From NCBI GenBank assembly GCA_020544565.1, contig CP078014.1, forward strand, positions 2,296,016-2,360,015: a stretch of DNA of 64,000 bases. The letters are read 5' to 3'. Positions 45,498-57,703 of this stretch are shown here, piece by piece. Within the stretch, counting starts at the first letter, position 1. The number at the start of each line of letters is the position of its first letter. Origin of the DNA: Bradyrhizobiaceae bacterium. Its GTDB lineage: Bacteria; Pseudomonadota; Alphaproteobacteria; Rhizobiales; Xanthobacteraceae. Both the position numbers and the translations under genes were made by a program. The notes beneath the pieces are model-generated. The model ran no database searches. It saw nothing but the letters and a program-made list of their open reading frames with translations, and was not told where the DNA came from.

Positions 45498-46117
45498 CCA
45501 GCGTCCGCCTTCACGCCGACGGCCTGCAGCGCTGCCCGTGGCCGGGCGAGGACCCGTTCTATGTCGCCTATCACGACACCGAATGGGGCGTGCCGGATTA
45601 CGACGACCGCGCGCTGTTCGAGAAGCTGATCCTCGACGGCTTCCAGGCCGGGCTGTCGTGGATCACCATCCTGCGCAAGCGCGACAACTTCCGCAAAGCC
45701 TTCGACGATTTCGAGCCATCGAAAATCGCACGTTACAACGACAAGAAGATCGCCGCGCTGATGGCCGACGCCGGCATCGTGCGCAACCGCGCCAAGATCG
45801 AAGGCACCGTCAACAGCGCCCGCGCCTATCTCAGGATCATGGAGGAAGGGCCGGGATTCTCGAACTTCCTGTGGGACTTCGTCGATGGCCAGCCGAAGGT
45901 GAACCATTTCAAGACCACGGCCTCGGTGCCGGCCGCAACGCCGGTCTCGACGAAAATGTCCAAGGAACTGGTGGCGCGCGGCTTCAAGTTCGTCGGCCCC
46001 ACCATCGTCTACGCTTTCATGCAGGCCACCGGCATGGTCAACGATCATCTCGTCGCCTGCCACTGCCACGCCACCTGCGGCCGCATGAAGAAACCGGCGC
46101 GCAAGACGGCGACATGA
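45494..46117 (+). CDS. tag: DNA-3-methyladenine glycosylase I
   Basis: Removes 3-methyladenine from alkylated DNA. 207 residues. The N-terminal RCPWPGEDPFYVAYHDTEWGVPDYDDRALFEKLILDGFQAGLSW block is the family hallmark, supplying zinc ligands Cys and His, and the second pair is HLVACHCHATC near 190. ILRKRDNFRKAFDDFEPSKIARY follows. The start ATGA overlaps ygfZ and the stop ATGA overlaps the HD gene, so the genes are translationally coupled. Confidence 0.96.
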   Translation: MTSVRLHADGLQRCPWPGEDPFYVAYHDTEWGVPDYDDRALFEKLILDGFQAGLSWITILRKRDNFRKAFDDFEPSKIARYNDKKIAALMADAGIVRNRAKIEGTVNSARAYLRIMEEGPGFSNFLWDFVDGQPKVNHFKTTASVPAATPVSTKMSKELVARGFKFVGPTIVYAFMQATGMVNDHLVACHCHATCGRMKKPARKTAT

Positions 46118-46719
46118 AGAAGCCGTCGACAACAGCGGAGCGCGCCTGGCAGCGCATGCTGTCGGGCCGCCGCCTCGACCTGCTCGATCCCTCGCCGCTC
46201 GACATCGAGATCGAGGACATCGCCCACGGCCTCGCCCGCGTCGCGCGCTGGAACGGGCAGACCCATGGCGCGCATATCTTCTCGGTGGCGCAGCACACCT
46301 TGCTGGTCGAAGCCGTGCTGCGTCAGCAGATGCCGCGCGTCGATCACCGCATCCGCCTCGCCGCCATGCTGCACGACGCCCCGGAATACGTGATCGGCGA
46401 CATGATCTCGCCGTTCAAGGCGGTGATCGGCGGCTCCTACAAGGCGGTGGAGAAACGACTGCTGTCGGCGATCCACCTGCGCTTCGGGCTGCCCGCCGTC
46501 TTGGCCCCGGAGATCGAGCAGCAGATCAAGGCCGCCGACATGGGCGCGGCCTATCTCGAAGCGACGCACCTTGCGGGCTTCGGCGCGGCGGAAGCCCGAC
46601 GCCTGTTCGGCCGCGACCCGAAACTGCCGCCGACGACCGAGAAGGACTACGTGACGCCATGGTCCGCCGGGCGCGCGGAGAAGCAGTTCCTTGCCCGGTT
46701 CCGGGCGCTGTGCGAGTAG
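46114..46719 (+). CDS. HD-domain phosphohydrolase (YfbR-like)
   Basis: A 201-residue HD-superfamily protein. After MKKPSTTAERAWQRMLSGRRLDLLDPSPLDIEIEDIAHGLARVARWNG, the metal site is formed by HIFSVAQHTLLV near 53, the paired AAMLHDAPEYVIGD near 88, and a late Asp in KAADMGAAYLEATHL near 148. This arrangement resembles 5'-deoxynucleotidase YfbR. It overlaps tag by four bases. The link with tag and ygfZ suggests nucleotide or DNA-damage housekeeping, but that is inference. Confidence 0.9.
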   Translation: MKKPSTTAERAWQRMLSGRRLDLLDPSPLDIEIEDIAHGLARVARWNGQTHGAHIFSVAQHTLLVEAVLRQQMPRVDHRIRLAAMLHDAPEYVIGDMISPFKAVIGGSYKAVEKRLLSAIHLRFGLPAVLAPEIEQQIKAADMGAAYLEATHLAGFGAAEARRLFGRDPKLPPTTEKDYVTPWSAGRAEKQFLARFRALCE

Positions 46720-46803
46720 CGTGGACGGCTCCCGTGCACGGCAAAGCATCATGGCGCGCCCTGCCACGCCTGCCTATAATGGCGGCACAATAGAAGGACC
46801 GCC

Positions 46804-47310
46804 ATGATTCACGTCTGCTCGCTCGCCGCCCTGCCCACCACCGTCGAGACCACCGGCGCCAGCCACATCCTCACCGTGATGGGCAAGATCAGCCAGGTGG
46901 TGCGGCCGGCATCGGTGCGCGAAGCCAATCACCTGCTGATCTCGATGGACGACATCAACGCGCCCGCCGATGGCTTCGTCGCGCCTTCGGACGGGCATAT
47001 CGCGCAGGCGCTGGCGTTCATCCGCGGCTGGGATCGCGCCGCGCCGATGGTGATCCACTGCTGGGCCGGCATCAGCCGCTCCACCGCCAGCGCCTTCATG
47101 GCCGCCTGCGCCCTCAATCCGCGCCGCGACGAGGTCGCCATCGCCCGGCAGATCCGCGCGGCGTCGCCGAGCGCCTATCCCAACCGCCTGATCGTGACGC
47201 TGGCTGATCGCGCCCTCGGCCGCGACGGCCGCATGGTCCGCGCCCTCGACGCCATGGGCCCGGGGGACATGACCGTCGAAGGCCGGCCGTTCCGCGTCGA
47301 CATCGAATGA
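46804..47310 (+). CDS. Tyrosine-phosphatase-like protein
   Basis: A 168-residue protein with a Cys-based phosphatase loop HCWAGISRSTASAF near residue 81 (CX5R), conserved Asp-rich segment MDDINAPADGF near 48 that may carry the general acid, and a dual-specificity-like fold. Alphaproteobacterial members of this group are described as protein-tyrosine-phosphatase-like. It begins 84 bases after the HD gene and has a ribosome binding site GAAGGA. Substrate unknown. Confidence 0.88.
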   Translation: MIHVCSLAALPTTVETTGASHILTVMGKISQVVRPASVREANHLLISMDDINAPADGFVAPSDGHIAQALAFIRGWDRAAPMVIHCWAGISRSTASAFMAACALNPRRDEVAIARQIRAASPSAYPNRLIVTLADRALGRDGRMVRALDAMGPGDMTVEGRPFRVDIE

Positions 47311-47401
47311 ACCACGGGCGCGCACGCCGCCACTCAGGATGGTGAACCAGCCACGCTGACATAACCGGTCCGCGCGCACGGTGCGGGCCGCCGGGGGCTC
47401 T

Positions 47402-50068
47402 ATGGAATTTCTCGCGCTCGTCATCGCCATCGTCGCCTTCATCTTCGCGCGCAAGGCCAATCTGCGCTCGCGCGAATTGCAGGCGCAGCTTGCGCGCCTG
47501 CAGGCGACGCTGCAGTCCGCCTCCGCAGCGCCGCGCGCGCAACCGGCCGACGCCGATGCACCGCCGCAGGCCCCCTCGCTCGTGCCCGAACCGGCAGCGA
47601 ACGAAACCAACATCCCGCCTGCGCCTGCGGAGGAACCTGCCGCCAGCGACAAGGCCGATGCCGGCACGCCAGCCGCTGCGGCTGGGGCGCGCATCGGCCT
47701 CGAGGAGCGGCTCGGCACCCGCTGGGTGGTGTGGATCGGCGGACTGACGCTGGCGCTCGGCGGCCTGTTCCTGGTGAAATACTCCATCGAGGCCGGACTG
47801 CTCGGTCCCGCGGTGCGGGTGCTGCTCGGCGGCCTGTTCGCGCTGGCGCTGCTGGTGGCCGGGGAATTCGCCCGCCGCCGCGACGCCCGCGCCGCCGTCG
47901 CGCCGGTCGCGATCGCCAACATCCCCGCGATCCTCACCGCCGCCGGGACCGCGGTGGCATTCGCCACCGTCTACGCCGCCTATGCGCTGTACGGCTTCCT
48001 CGCGCCGGCGCTCGCCTTCGTCCTGCTCGGCGCGGTGGCGCTCGCGACCCTCGCCGCGGCGCTGCTGCACGGCCCGGCGCTGGCCGGGCTCGGGGTAATC
48101 GGCGCGTTCGTGACCCCGGTGCTGGTGTCGTCCGGCCAGCCGGACTACTGGGCGCTGTACATCTACGTCGCCGTGGTCACCGCCGCCGCGTTCGGCCTCG
48201 CCCGCATCCGGCTGTGGCGCTGGCTCGCGGTCGCCACCATCGCGTTCGGCGCGTTCTGGATGCTGGTCGGGATTACGGAGACCGACACCCTCGGCCCGCA
48301 TGCCTTCGACCTCATCGTGAGTTTCGCGCTTGCCGCGCTGCTCGTGGTTGCGGGTTTCATGTTCGGACCGCCGGCAGAACCGGGGCGGATCGAGCGGCTG
48401 TCGTCGATCTCGCTCGCTGTGATCCTGCTCGGCGCAACCGCGCTGGTGCTCGCCAACGATCATGCGGATGTGGCGCTGACGGTGTTCACGCTGCTGGTGG
48501 CCGCGACGCTGGCCATCGCCTGGCGCGCCGAGGCTGCCACCGGCGCGGTGGGCGCGGCGGCGCTGGCCGTCTTCGTGGTGTTCGCGGAATGGGCGATCCG
48601 CGCCAATCCCGATCTCGCCGTGGTGCCCGGTGGCCCGCTGCCCGGCATCGGCCCGCGCGCCGACGACGGCGCCATCACCACCCATCTCATCACCGCCGCA
48701 GGTTTCGCCACAGCCTTCGGCGCGGCCGGCTTCCTCGCCCAGGGCCGCTCCGTCTTCGCCATCGTGCCGGTGGTGTGGGCCGCGGCGGGCACCTTCACGC
48801 CGCTGGCGCTGCTGGTGGCGCTCTATGCCCGCATCGCCCATCTCGACCGCTCGATTCCCTTCGCGGTGATCGCCGTCGCGCTGGCCGCGGCATTCGGCAC
48901 AATCACCGAAACGCTGACCCGCCGCGCCGCGCGCCCCGGCCAGACCATCGCGGCCGCACTGTTCGCCACCGGCACGCTGGCGGCGCTGGCGCTGGCCTTT
49001 ACGTTCGCGCTGGAGAAAGGCTGGCTCACCATCGCACTCGCCTTGATGTCGCTCGGCGCGGCGTGGGTGTCGCTGCGGCGTCCGATCCCGTTTCTGCGTG
49101 CACTGGCGGCGATCCTCGCCGGCATCGTGGTGCTGCGCATCGGCTACGAGCCACGTATCGCCGGCAACGATCTCGGCACCACGCCGATCTTCAACTGGCT
49201 GCTGCTCGGCTACGGCATTCCGGCGGCGTCGTTCTGGCTAGGCAGCCACTTCATGCGCCGGCGCGGCGACGACGCTCCGCTGCGCGGCGTCGAAGCGGCC
49301 GCGGTCCTGTTCACGGTGCTGCTGGTGTTCACGGAGATCCGCCACTTCATCAACGGCGGCAACATCTATCGCATCGCCTCGAGCCTGGTGGAAACCGGCC
49401 TGCACGTCTGCACCGCGCTCGCCATGGCCATCGGGCTCGAACGCCTGCGCCTGCGCACCGACAGCATCGTCCACAACGCCGCGGCGCTGCTGCTGACGGC
49501 GTTCGCGGGCCTCGCCATCCTGCTCGGGCTGTTCTTCTTCGCCAATCCGCTGCTGTGGCGCATCGCAATCCCGGGCACGCTCATTAATCCGCTGATCCTC
49601 GGCTACGCGCTGCCGGCGATCCTCGCGCTGCTGTTGTCCTACGCCGTGGCGGGCAGGCGCAGCGCCGCCTATGCCAACACCGTCGCGGGCACGGCGCTGG
49701 TGCTGGCGCTGACCTACATCTCGCTGCAGATCCGCCGCTTCTATCACGCCCCCTATCTCAACGGTGGCGTCACCACCGACGCCGAGCAGTACGCCTATTC
49801 GGTGGCGTGGCTCGCTTTCGGGGTAGCGCTATTGGCGGTGGGGCTGATGTGGCCGTCGCAACGCGCGCGCCTCGCCTCGGCGGTGGTGATCGCCATCACC
49901 ATCCTCAAGGTGTTCCTGATCGACATGGGCAACCTCACCGGCGCCTACCGGGCGTTCTCGTTCATCGGGCTCGGGCTGGTCTTGGTGGCGATCGGCTGGC
50001 TGTATCAGCGCATCCTGTTCAACCAGCCGAAAGCGGCGCAGCCTAACGCGCCGCAAGCCGAAGCATAA
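47402..50068 (+). CDS. DUF2339 large membrane protein
   Basis: An 888-residue polytopic protein. One N-terminal helix is followed by a Pro/Ala-rich cytoplasmic or periplasmic linker (about 40-100), then the DUF2339 domain LEERLGTRWVVWIGGLTLALGGLFLVKYSIEAGLLGPAVRVLLGG (about 108) and some 25 further hydrophobic helices to the end (FIGLGLVLVAIGWLYQRILF). Function unknown. The ATG at 47402 is chosen; the in-frame ATG seven codons upstream adds no hydrophobic sequence. It is convergent with the exported protein at 50105. Confidence 0.9.
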   Translation: MEFLALVIAIVAFIFARKANLRSRELQAQLARLQATLQSASAAPRAQPADADAPPQAPSLVPEPAANETNIPPAPAEEPAASDKADAGTPAAAAGARIGLEERLGTRWVVWIGGLTLALGGLFLVKYSIEAGLLGPAVRVLLGGLFALALLVAGEFARRRDARAAVAPVAIANIPAILTAAGTAVAFATVYAAYALYGFLAPALAFVLLGAVALATLAAALLHGPALAGLGVIGAFVTPVLVSSGQPDYWALYIYVAVVTAAAFGLARIRLWRWLAVATIAFGAFWMLVGITETDTLGPHAFDLIVSFALAALLVVAGFMFGPPAEPGRIERLSSISLAVILLGATALVLANDHADVALTVFTLLVAATLAIAWRAEAATGAVGAAALAVFVVFAEWAIRANPDLAVVPGGPLPGIGPRADDGAITTHLITAAGFATAFGAAGFLAQGRSVFAIVPVVWAAAGTFTPLALLVALYARIAHLDRSIPFAVIAVALAAAFGTITETLTRRAARPGQTIAAALFATGTLAALALAFTFALEKGWLTIALALMSLGAAWVSLRRPIPFLRALAAILAGIVVLRIGYEPRIAGNDLGTTPIFNWLLLGYGIPAASFWLGSHFMRRRGDDAPLRGVEAAAVLFTVLLVFTEIRHFINGGNIYRIASSLVETGLHVCTALAMAIGLERLRLRTDSIVHNAAALLLTAFAGLAILLGLFFFANPLLWRIAIPGTLINPLILGYALPAILALLLSYAVAGRRSAAYANTVAGTALVLALTYISLQIRRFYHAPYLNGGVTTDAEQYAYSVAWLAFGVALLAVGLMWPSQRARLASAVVIAITILKVFLIDMGNLTGAYRAFSFIGLGLVLVAIGWLYQRILFNQPKAAQPNAPQAEA

Positions 50069-50104
50069 GGCGGGTCGGCCGGAACGAAGGCGCTGAGGGA
50101 ATTC

Positions 50105-50641
50105 TTACTCGGTGGAGCGGCGCAGTTCGAGCGCCGGTTCCTCGCGCACCGCGGCGGGGCGTGTTTCCGCCCGCGATGCATCCGCCGACCGGGTCGGGTG
50201 CGGCGCGCGCAGCGAGCGCGGCTTGGAGATGGCGCGCGCCAGAATCACGCGGCCGTTGCCGTGACGGTGGAAATCGCAATAGGCGAAGCCGAGGCCCGAA
50301 ACCGAACCGCGGAAGCTGACGTTGTCGCGCTTGTCGAGATTGAAGCACGGCTCGAACGGGATGCCCTTGATCGAGGCGCAGATCTGCTGGCCGCGCACCT
50401 GCAGCGTGTTGGACGGCAGCCGCATGTGACGGGCCTGAGGCGTGCCGCTGAACTGGACCGCGCCCGCTGCCGCGCCATCCTCGGTGATCTTGCCGACGCC
50501 CTTGGTGCCGTCGAAGCAGGTGAAGGCGAACATCTTGTTGGCGACGAACCTGCGGGCCTCGTCGGCATTCATGGTTTCGGCGAGCACGGGACTTGCCACG
50601 GTCCCCACTACGAGGGCTCCAAAGACGATACGCGCGAGCAT
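50105..50641 (-). CDS. Exported protein of unknown function
   Basis: A 178-residue protein with a signal peptide (1-21, ending SPVLAE) and four or five cysteines (FTCFDGTKG, QQICASIKGIPFEPCFNL, FAYCDFHRHG) likely forming disulfides in the periplasm. The C-terminal 40 residues are Arg/Pro-rich and look disordered. I do not recognise a family with certainty. The start at 50641 gives a clean signal; the longer frame upstream is arginine-rich. Confidence 0.75.
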   Translation of the reverse strand: MLARIVFGALVVGTVASPVLAETMNADEARRFVANKMFAFTCFDGTKGVGKITEDGAAAGAVQFSGTPQARHMRLPSNTLQVRGQQICASIKGIPFEPCFNLDKRDNVSFRGSVSGLGFAYCDFHRHGNGRVILARAISKPRSLRAPHPTRSADASRAETRPAAVREEPALELRRSTE

Positions 50642-50775
50642 ACGTGCTACTCCAACCAACCGGACTGTGCGGACCGGGACGCGCCGCGAACGAAGCGTCC
50701 CTGACTTAACCCGCTGATTACCATACGAACCATGGCAACATTGGCGCACCATGGTTTGTAAAGTCTGAACGGATT

Positions 50776-51768
50776 TTACGAAATTTTGACCACGAGACGC
50801 CCGCGCACCTGCCCGGCGAGGATTTTCGGAGCCACGTCGAAGACCTCCGCCAAGCCGATTTCCGTCGTGATTTCAGCGAGTTTCGCGTGATCGAGATCCT
50901 TCGCCAGCCGCGCCCAGGCGGCCTGGCGCGGCGCCAGCGGGCACATCACGGAATCGATGCCCAAAAGGCACACTCCGCGCAAAATGAACGGCGCGACCGA
51001 GGACGGCAGGTCCATGCCGCCGGCGAGGCCGCAAGCGGCGATGGCGCCGCCATACTTCGTCATCGACAGCAGATTGGCCAGCGTGGTGGAACCGACACTG
51101 TCGACGCCGCCGGCCCAGCGCTCCTTGGCCAGCGGCTTGGCCGGACCAGACAGTTCGTTGCGGTCGATGATCTCGGCCGCGCCGAGATGGCGCAGGTAGT
51201 CGCCTTCCGCTGAACGTCCGGTGGAGGCGATGACATGGAAGCCGAGCTTCGACAGCACCGCCACCGCCACCGAGCCGACGCCGCCGGCCGCGCCGGTGAC
51301 CACCACCGGGCCGTCCTTCGGCGTCACGCCGTGCTTCTCCAGCGCCAGCACCGACAGCATCGCGGTAAAGCCCGCGGTGCCGATGGCCATGGCCTGCCGC
51401 GCGGTCATTCCGTCCGGCAGCCGCACCAGCCAGTCGCCCTTGACCCGGGCCTTCTCGGCATAGGCGCCGAGAAAGGTTTCACCGAGGCCCCAGCCGGTGG
51501 ACACCACCTTGTCGCCCGCTTTCCAAGACGGATGCGAGGACTCAAGAACCGTGCCGGCGAAATCGATGCCTGCGATCATCGGGAAGCGGCGCACCACGGG
51601 CGACTTGCCGGTCAGCGCCAGGCCGTCCTTGTAATTGACGGTGGACCACTCGACGGCGACGGTGACGTCGCCGTCCATCAGCTCCGCCTCGTCGAACTGC
51701 GTCAGCGCCGCGGTGGTGCCCTTTTCGGCCTTGTCGATCCTGATCGCCCTGAACGTCGCCAATCCCAT
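50776..51768 (-). CDS. acuI: Acrylyl-CoA reductase / YhdH-type oxidoreductase
   Basis: A 330-residue zinc-less medium-chain dehydrogenase of the AcuI/YhdH group, which reduces acryloyl-CoA to propionyl-CoA with NADPH. Patterns: [36 protein letters not shown] near 40-72, [23 protein letters not shown] near 155 (NADP site) and a C-terminal [23 protein letters not shown]. Zinc ligands are absent, as in the family. Its own promoter lies in the 127 bases to the next gene upstream. Confidence 0.9.
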   Translation of the reverse strand: MGLATFRAIRIDKAEKGTTAALTQFDEAELMDGDVTVAVEWSTVNYKDGLALTGKSPVVRRFPMIAGIDFAGTVLESSHPSWKAGDKVVSTGWGLGETFLGAYAEKARVKGDWLVRLPDGMTARQAMAIGTAGFTAMLSVLALEKHGVTPKDGPVVVTGAAGGVGSVAVAVLSKLGFHVIASTGRSAEGDYLRHLGAAEIIDRNELSGPAKPLAKERWAGGVDSVGSTTLANLLSMTKYGGAIAACGLAGGMDLPSSVAPFILRGVCLLGIDSVMCPLAPRQAAWARLAKDLDHAKLAEITTEIGLAEVFDVAPKILAGQVRGRLVVKIS

Positions 51769-51895
51769 TCTCCCTGTCGCTGTGTCGCCCCGTCACGGGC
51801 CGTGCCGGCGGCACCATATCGCGGCAATGGACAGGGTGAAAGCGGTGCGGCCGAGACGGTCGGCTCGGTATCTGGTGACAAGCCGGAGCCGATGC

Positions 51896-53326
51896 TTACT
51901 TCCGGGCGGCGATTTCCGCCGAGCTTCTGGCCTCGCTGGCCAGTTCCGCCGAGATCGCGGCGGTCTGCGCCGCCGAGCCCCAGCTCGGCGCGTCGCGGCC
52001 ATCGCCCCACGCGCGCGGACGATAGAAGGTATGCACGCCGTATTTGTACATCTTCTTCATCTCGTTCACCCATGACGGGCGAACCCAGTAGGCGTGATAG
52101 TGCGTGGACTTGCCGACTTCGGGCAGCCACAGGCGGCCGTCGAGCGAGGCCTGCGCGATCTTCCTGGCGCGCTCCCACATCTCCGGCTCCTTGACCACGT
52201 CACGGATGCCGTCGCAGGCGAAGGTGAACTGGCACGACAGATGGCGGTTGGCGTTCTGATAGACGACGCCGCACACGGTGGTCGGATAGTAACCGGAGAA
52301 GGCGCGGTTCAGCACCACCTGCGCCACTGCGATCTGGCCGCGCACAGCCTCGCCGCGCGCCTCGAAATAGACCGCCTCGGTGAGGCACTTCTCGGCCTTG
52401 GCGCGTGATTTGGCATCGAGGGCGAGACGCTCGGCCGGGGTGCGCGGCCGCTGGTGCTCGCCGGTGACCTCGCCCTTGCCGGCGACGCTCTCGCCGCCGC
52501 TCACCGGTGCCGACGGATCGGCCGGATGCGCCAGCGGCAGTTTCATGTCGGGATCGCCATCCGGCACCACCACGATGACCGGCTCCTGCCCCGGCTGCCA
52601 GCGCTCCAGCGCGCCGCCGGACAGGCCGAGCGAACCGTTGCCGAAGAACAGGGTCGCGGCCTTGAAGGAGAAGGCGTCGCCGCCGGAATCCGGCGCCATC
52701 GCCGTGATGTCCCCGCCGGACGGCTGCGCGTTCAGCGGATGGCCGGGCGGCAGGCCCTGCAACGACGTGGTTTCATATTGCGGCAGATGCGGCGCATGCA
52801 GCGCGGCTTCGAGTTCGGCGTCGAGGGGAGCGGCCGCATCATGCGGCGGAGCTGCCTCGGCGGTCTTGGCGCCGCTGACCCAGCCATTGGCATCCGGCGT
52901 CGCTTGCGCAGGCTCTGGCGCGGCGGGAGCGGCTGCCTCCGGCACATAAAGCGGAAGACGGTCGCCCTTGGTGGCGCGCATCACCTTCGGATAGTCGGAC
53001 TGCTGCAGCGGTCGTGTCAGTTGGCCGAGCGGATTGCTGCCGAGCGAACCGGCGACGCCGGGGTCGCGGCCGCCGAAACTGGTGAGGCGATAAGACGGCA
53101 TGTCCGTGCCGAGCGGGCGGGGCAGATTGAACGAGGCGACCTGCAAGGTGCGGCGCGCCGACGAGAATACATATTGCTGCCAGCGCTCGGCGACGCCCGG
53201 CTGGCGCGCCAGCAACGAGGCGATATCCTGATAGCCGGTTTCGGTCGGCATCACTGTCAGAAGACAGAGAACAAAGCCGAAGGGCGCGAACCGCGCGCCC
53301 TTCGACCCGCTACGCAACACAGACAT
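51896..53326 (-). CDS. SleB-type cell wall hydrolase
   Basis: A 476-residue exported protein. A signal anchor near residues 10-28 is followed by a long, low-complexity, Pro/Ala-rich region (about 70-320), then a Hydrolase_2 (SleB) domain (about 325-445) with CLTEAVYFEARGE, QIAVAQVVLNRAFSGYYPTTVCGVVYQN and CQFTFACDGI; the Glu of YFEARGE is the catalytic candidate. These enzymes are lytic transglycosylases or muramidases acting on peptidoglycan. The ATG at 53326 is preferred (MSVLRSGSKGARFAPFGF). Confidence 0.87.
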   Translation of the reverse strand: MSVLRSGSKGARFAPFGFVLCLLTVMPTETGYQDIASLLARQPGVAERWQQYVFSSARRTLQVASFNLPRPLGTDMPSYRLTSFGGRDPGVAGSLGSNPLGQLTRPLQQSDYPKVMRATKGDRLPLYVPEAAAPAAPEPAQATPDANGWVSGAKTAEAAPPHDAAAPLDAELEAALHAPHLPQYETTSLQGLPPGHPLNAQPSGGDITAMAPDSGGDAFSFKAATLFFGNGSLGLSGGALERWQPGQEPVIVVVPDGDPDMKLPLAHPADPSAPVSGGESVAGKGEVTGEHQRPRTPAERLALDAKSRAKAEKCLTEAVYFEARGEAVRGQIAVAQVVLNRAFSGYYPTTVCGVVYQNANRHLSCQFTFACDGIRDVVKEPEMWERARKIAQASLDGRLWLPEVGKSTHYHAYWVRPSWVNEMKKMYKYGVHTFYRPRAWGDGRDAPSWGSAAQTAAISAELASEARSSAEIAARK

Positions 53327-53582
53327 CGATACGCTCACGCAACACACGCTTGGTACACACGCGACCGGAAGCGGACGCTCGGTCCAATCCGATCGGTTGC
53401 GTTAGTATCGAATTAAAGTTGCCGCGCGGTTAATCGGCATGGCGCGCGCGCCACACGCAAGCGCGCACATTACATCGCGCGAGGGCATCGCAAGCATTGG
53501 TAAATGGCGCGTCCAGCGAAGTGGTAAAGATCGCGTCAACAAAAATGATGAACGCGAAGTGTCGCAGCTTTCTCCAGCCACG

Positions 53583-53710
53583 ATGTCGTCCCCGCGCAGG
53601 CGGGGACCCATAACCGCCACACATCGTGATGGTCATAGACAAAGCAATGCAGACATTTTGAAGAGCCGATCGCTTGGGAAGCATGGGTCCCCGCCTGCGC
53701 GGGGACGACG
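53583..53710. repeat. Inverted repeat pair (empty form of the GIY-YIG-cassette family)
   Basis: Left arm 53583-53610 and right arm 53684-53710, 26 of 27 bases complementary, each also a hairpin (gtccccgc / gcggggac). The 73-base centre has no open gene. Its start taaccgccacacat is like the centre of the pair at 57872, so the two are copies of one small element. Confidence 0.85.
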
Positions 53711-53736
53711 CTGAGAGAGACCACGAGATCGTCGAT

Positions 53737-53821
53737 ATGACCGAAACAAGTCCGGCCATGACATCCAATAAAAGAGCGTCGCAATCCACAGAAGCAAAAT
53801 GCCCGGGACAAGCCCGGGCAT
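53737..53821. repeat. 'ccggg acaag cccgg' palindromes
   Basis: The right unit 53799-53821 is a perfect palindrome (atgcccggg acaag cccgggcat). The left unit 53737-53762 (tgaccgaaacaagtccggccatgac) is a decayed form of the 'cgtcatggcc' element. They resemble the repeats at 28485 and 44488. Confidence 0.7.
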
Positions 53822-53850
53822 CGCAATGATTGATTATGGCGCCTGTGAGC

Positions 53851-56742
<2,892 letters not shown>

Positions 56743-56874
56743 GGCTTCCAGTCACTGCGAGAGGGAAAACGGCAGCGGGTTACACCACGGTTGTCGATAG
56801 ACGCGCAAGCGCCTCCGGGCCCGATTTATCACGAACCATTTCAGATTGTTACAAAATCAAGCAAAAGACGAGGT

Positions 56875-56894
56875 TTTACGACTTACGTCGTAAC
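56875..56894. repeat. Small inverted repeat ttacgac ttac gtcgtaa
   Basis: Seven-base perfect arms with a four-base loop in an AT-rich stretch between ppdK and a DUF3096 gene. It lies 17 bases beyond the DUF3096 stop and upstream of ppdK on the same strand, so it could be a weak terminator for the one or an operator for the other. Confidence 0.4.
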
Positions 56895-56910
56895 AAACTG
56901 AAACTTTCTG

Positions 56911-57054
56911 TTATCGAATGATCCCCAGCCCGAGGATGCCGACCAGGATGAGATAGAGCGCGACGATGATGTTCAACAGGCGCGGCATGATGAGAATCAG
57001 CACGCCGGCGATCAGAGCAACGATGGGCTGGATGTGAGCGATGCTGATGGACAT
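56911..57054 (-). CDS. DUF3096 small membrane protein
   Basis: A 47-residue hydrophobic protein, MSISIAHIQPIVALIAGVLI then LIMPRLLNIIVALYLILVGILGLGIIR, with two membrane helices joined by a PRL turn; this is the DUF3096 pattern. Function unknown. GGAG lies seven bases upstream of the ATG at 57054. The frame is open further upstream, but that part is not hydrophobic. It is divergent from the DUF1236 gene. Confidence 0.88.
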   Translation of the reverse strand: MSISIAHIQPIVALIAGVLILIMPRLLNIIVALYLILVGILGLGIIR

Positions 57055-57288
57055 GAGATTTCTCCAGGCGGTTGGCGTGACGACACCGGGCGCGGCAGAC
57101 GCCTCGCGCTGCGTTCCCGCACGCGCCCCCGCAGGGCGACGCGCATGATGCATACAGGTTCCCTCCCTCCTGCATGAAAAGACCGCAATGAAACCACGCA
57201 TGGCGCAGGAACGATGACCGGCGCGACGCATTGGCCCCGGGACGATCGGCAAGGCCGACGTTCCGTGCCATTCATCAGGAGAGCAGCC

Positions 57289-57651
57289 ATGAGGATTCAA
57301 ATTCTTGCGGCCGCCGCACTGGCGGGCGCTGCGGCGCTGCCGCTGCCGGCCAGCGCCCAGCAGGGCTACGTCGTCGAGGAGCACGTCACCACCGGCTTCG
57401 CCGCACCGGGCGGCGGCATCATCGCGGAACAGGAGGTGCCGCGCTTTCGCCGCTACATCGTGGAAGAGCGCGTGCCGTCCTACGCCATCGACACGCCGGT
57501 GCGCGTCGGCACCATCCTGCCCGACAGCGGCGTGACCTATTACGACGTGCCGCAGCAATACGGCGCTACAACCTATCGCTACACCGTGGTCAACGAACAG
57601 CCGATCCTGGTCGATCCGCGCACCCGCCGCATCATGCAGGTGATCGATTAG
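57289..57651 (+). CDS. DUF1236 exported protein
   Basis: A 120-residue protein with a signal peptide (1-23, ending ASAQQ) and a DUF1236 domain: RFRRYIVEERVPSYAIDTPVRVGTILPDSGVTYYDVPQQYG then YRYTVVNEQPILVDPRTRRIMQVID. These are small periplasmic proteins of unknown role, frequent in Rhizobiales. The start at 57289 has AGGAGA at good distance. A repeat follows directly after its stop. Confidence 0.9.
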   Translation: MRIQILAAAALAGAAALPLPASAQQGYVVEEHVTTGFAAPGGGIIAEQEVPRFRRYIVEERVPSYAIDTPVRVGTILPDSGVTYYDVPQQYGATTYRYTVVNEQPILVDPRTRRIMQVID

Positions 57652-57703
57652 CGCATATTCAAGCGAAGCCCCGCTTTGATTCCGTCAAAGCGGGGGCTCT
57701 CGT
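57652..57703. repeat. Short form of the 'gagcattttcgagcgaag' repeat
   Basis: gcgcatattcaagcgaag followed by the hairpin ccccgctttga / tcaaagcgggg. It is a shortened relative of the repeat at 42109, again immediately after a stop codon, and probably acts as terminator for the DUF1236 gene. Confidence 0.7.

Larger units (their letters stand above)
53327..53850. other. Repeat-rich intergenic region
   Basis: 524 bases between the SleB-type gene and the 3' end of ppdK. No coding gene is supported. It holds an inverted repeat pair of the GIY-YIG-cassette family (53583-53710) and two units of the palindromes with 'ccggg acaag cccgg' cores (53737-53762 and 53799-53821). Confidence 0.7.

Noticed and set aside
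47731..49587. 618-residue second frame inside the DUF2339 gene
   Set aside because: Arginine-rich alternate frame on the same strand; not membrane-like and lacking a start signal.
53327..53850. CRISPR array, because of repeated 'gtccccgc' units
   Set aside because: The units are inverted pairs with a single unequal centre, not direct repeats with regular spacers, and no cas gene is in the window.
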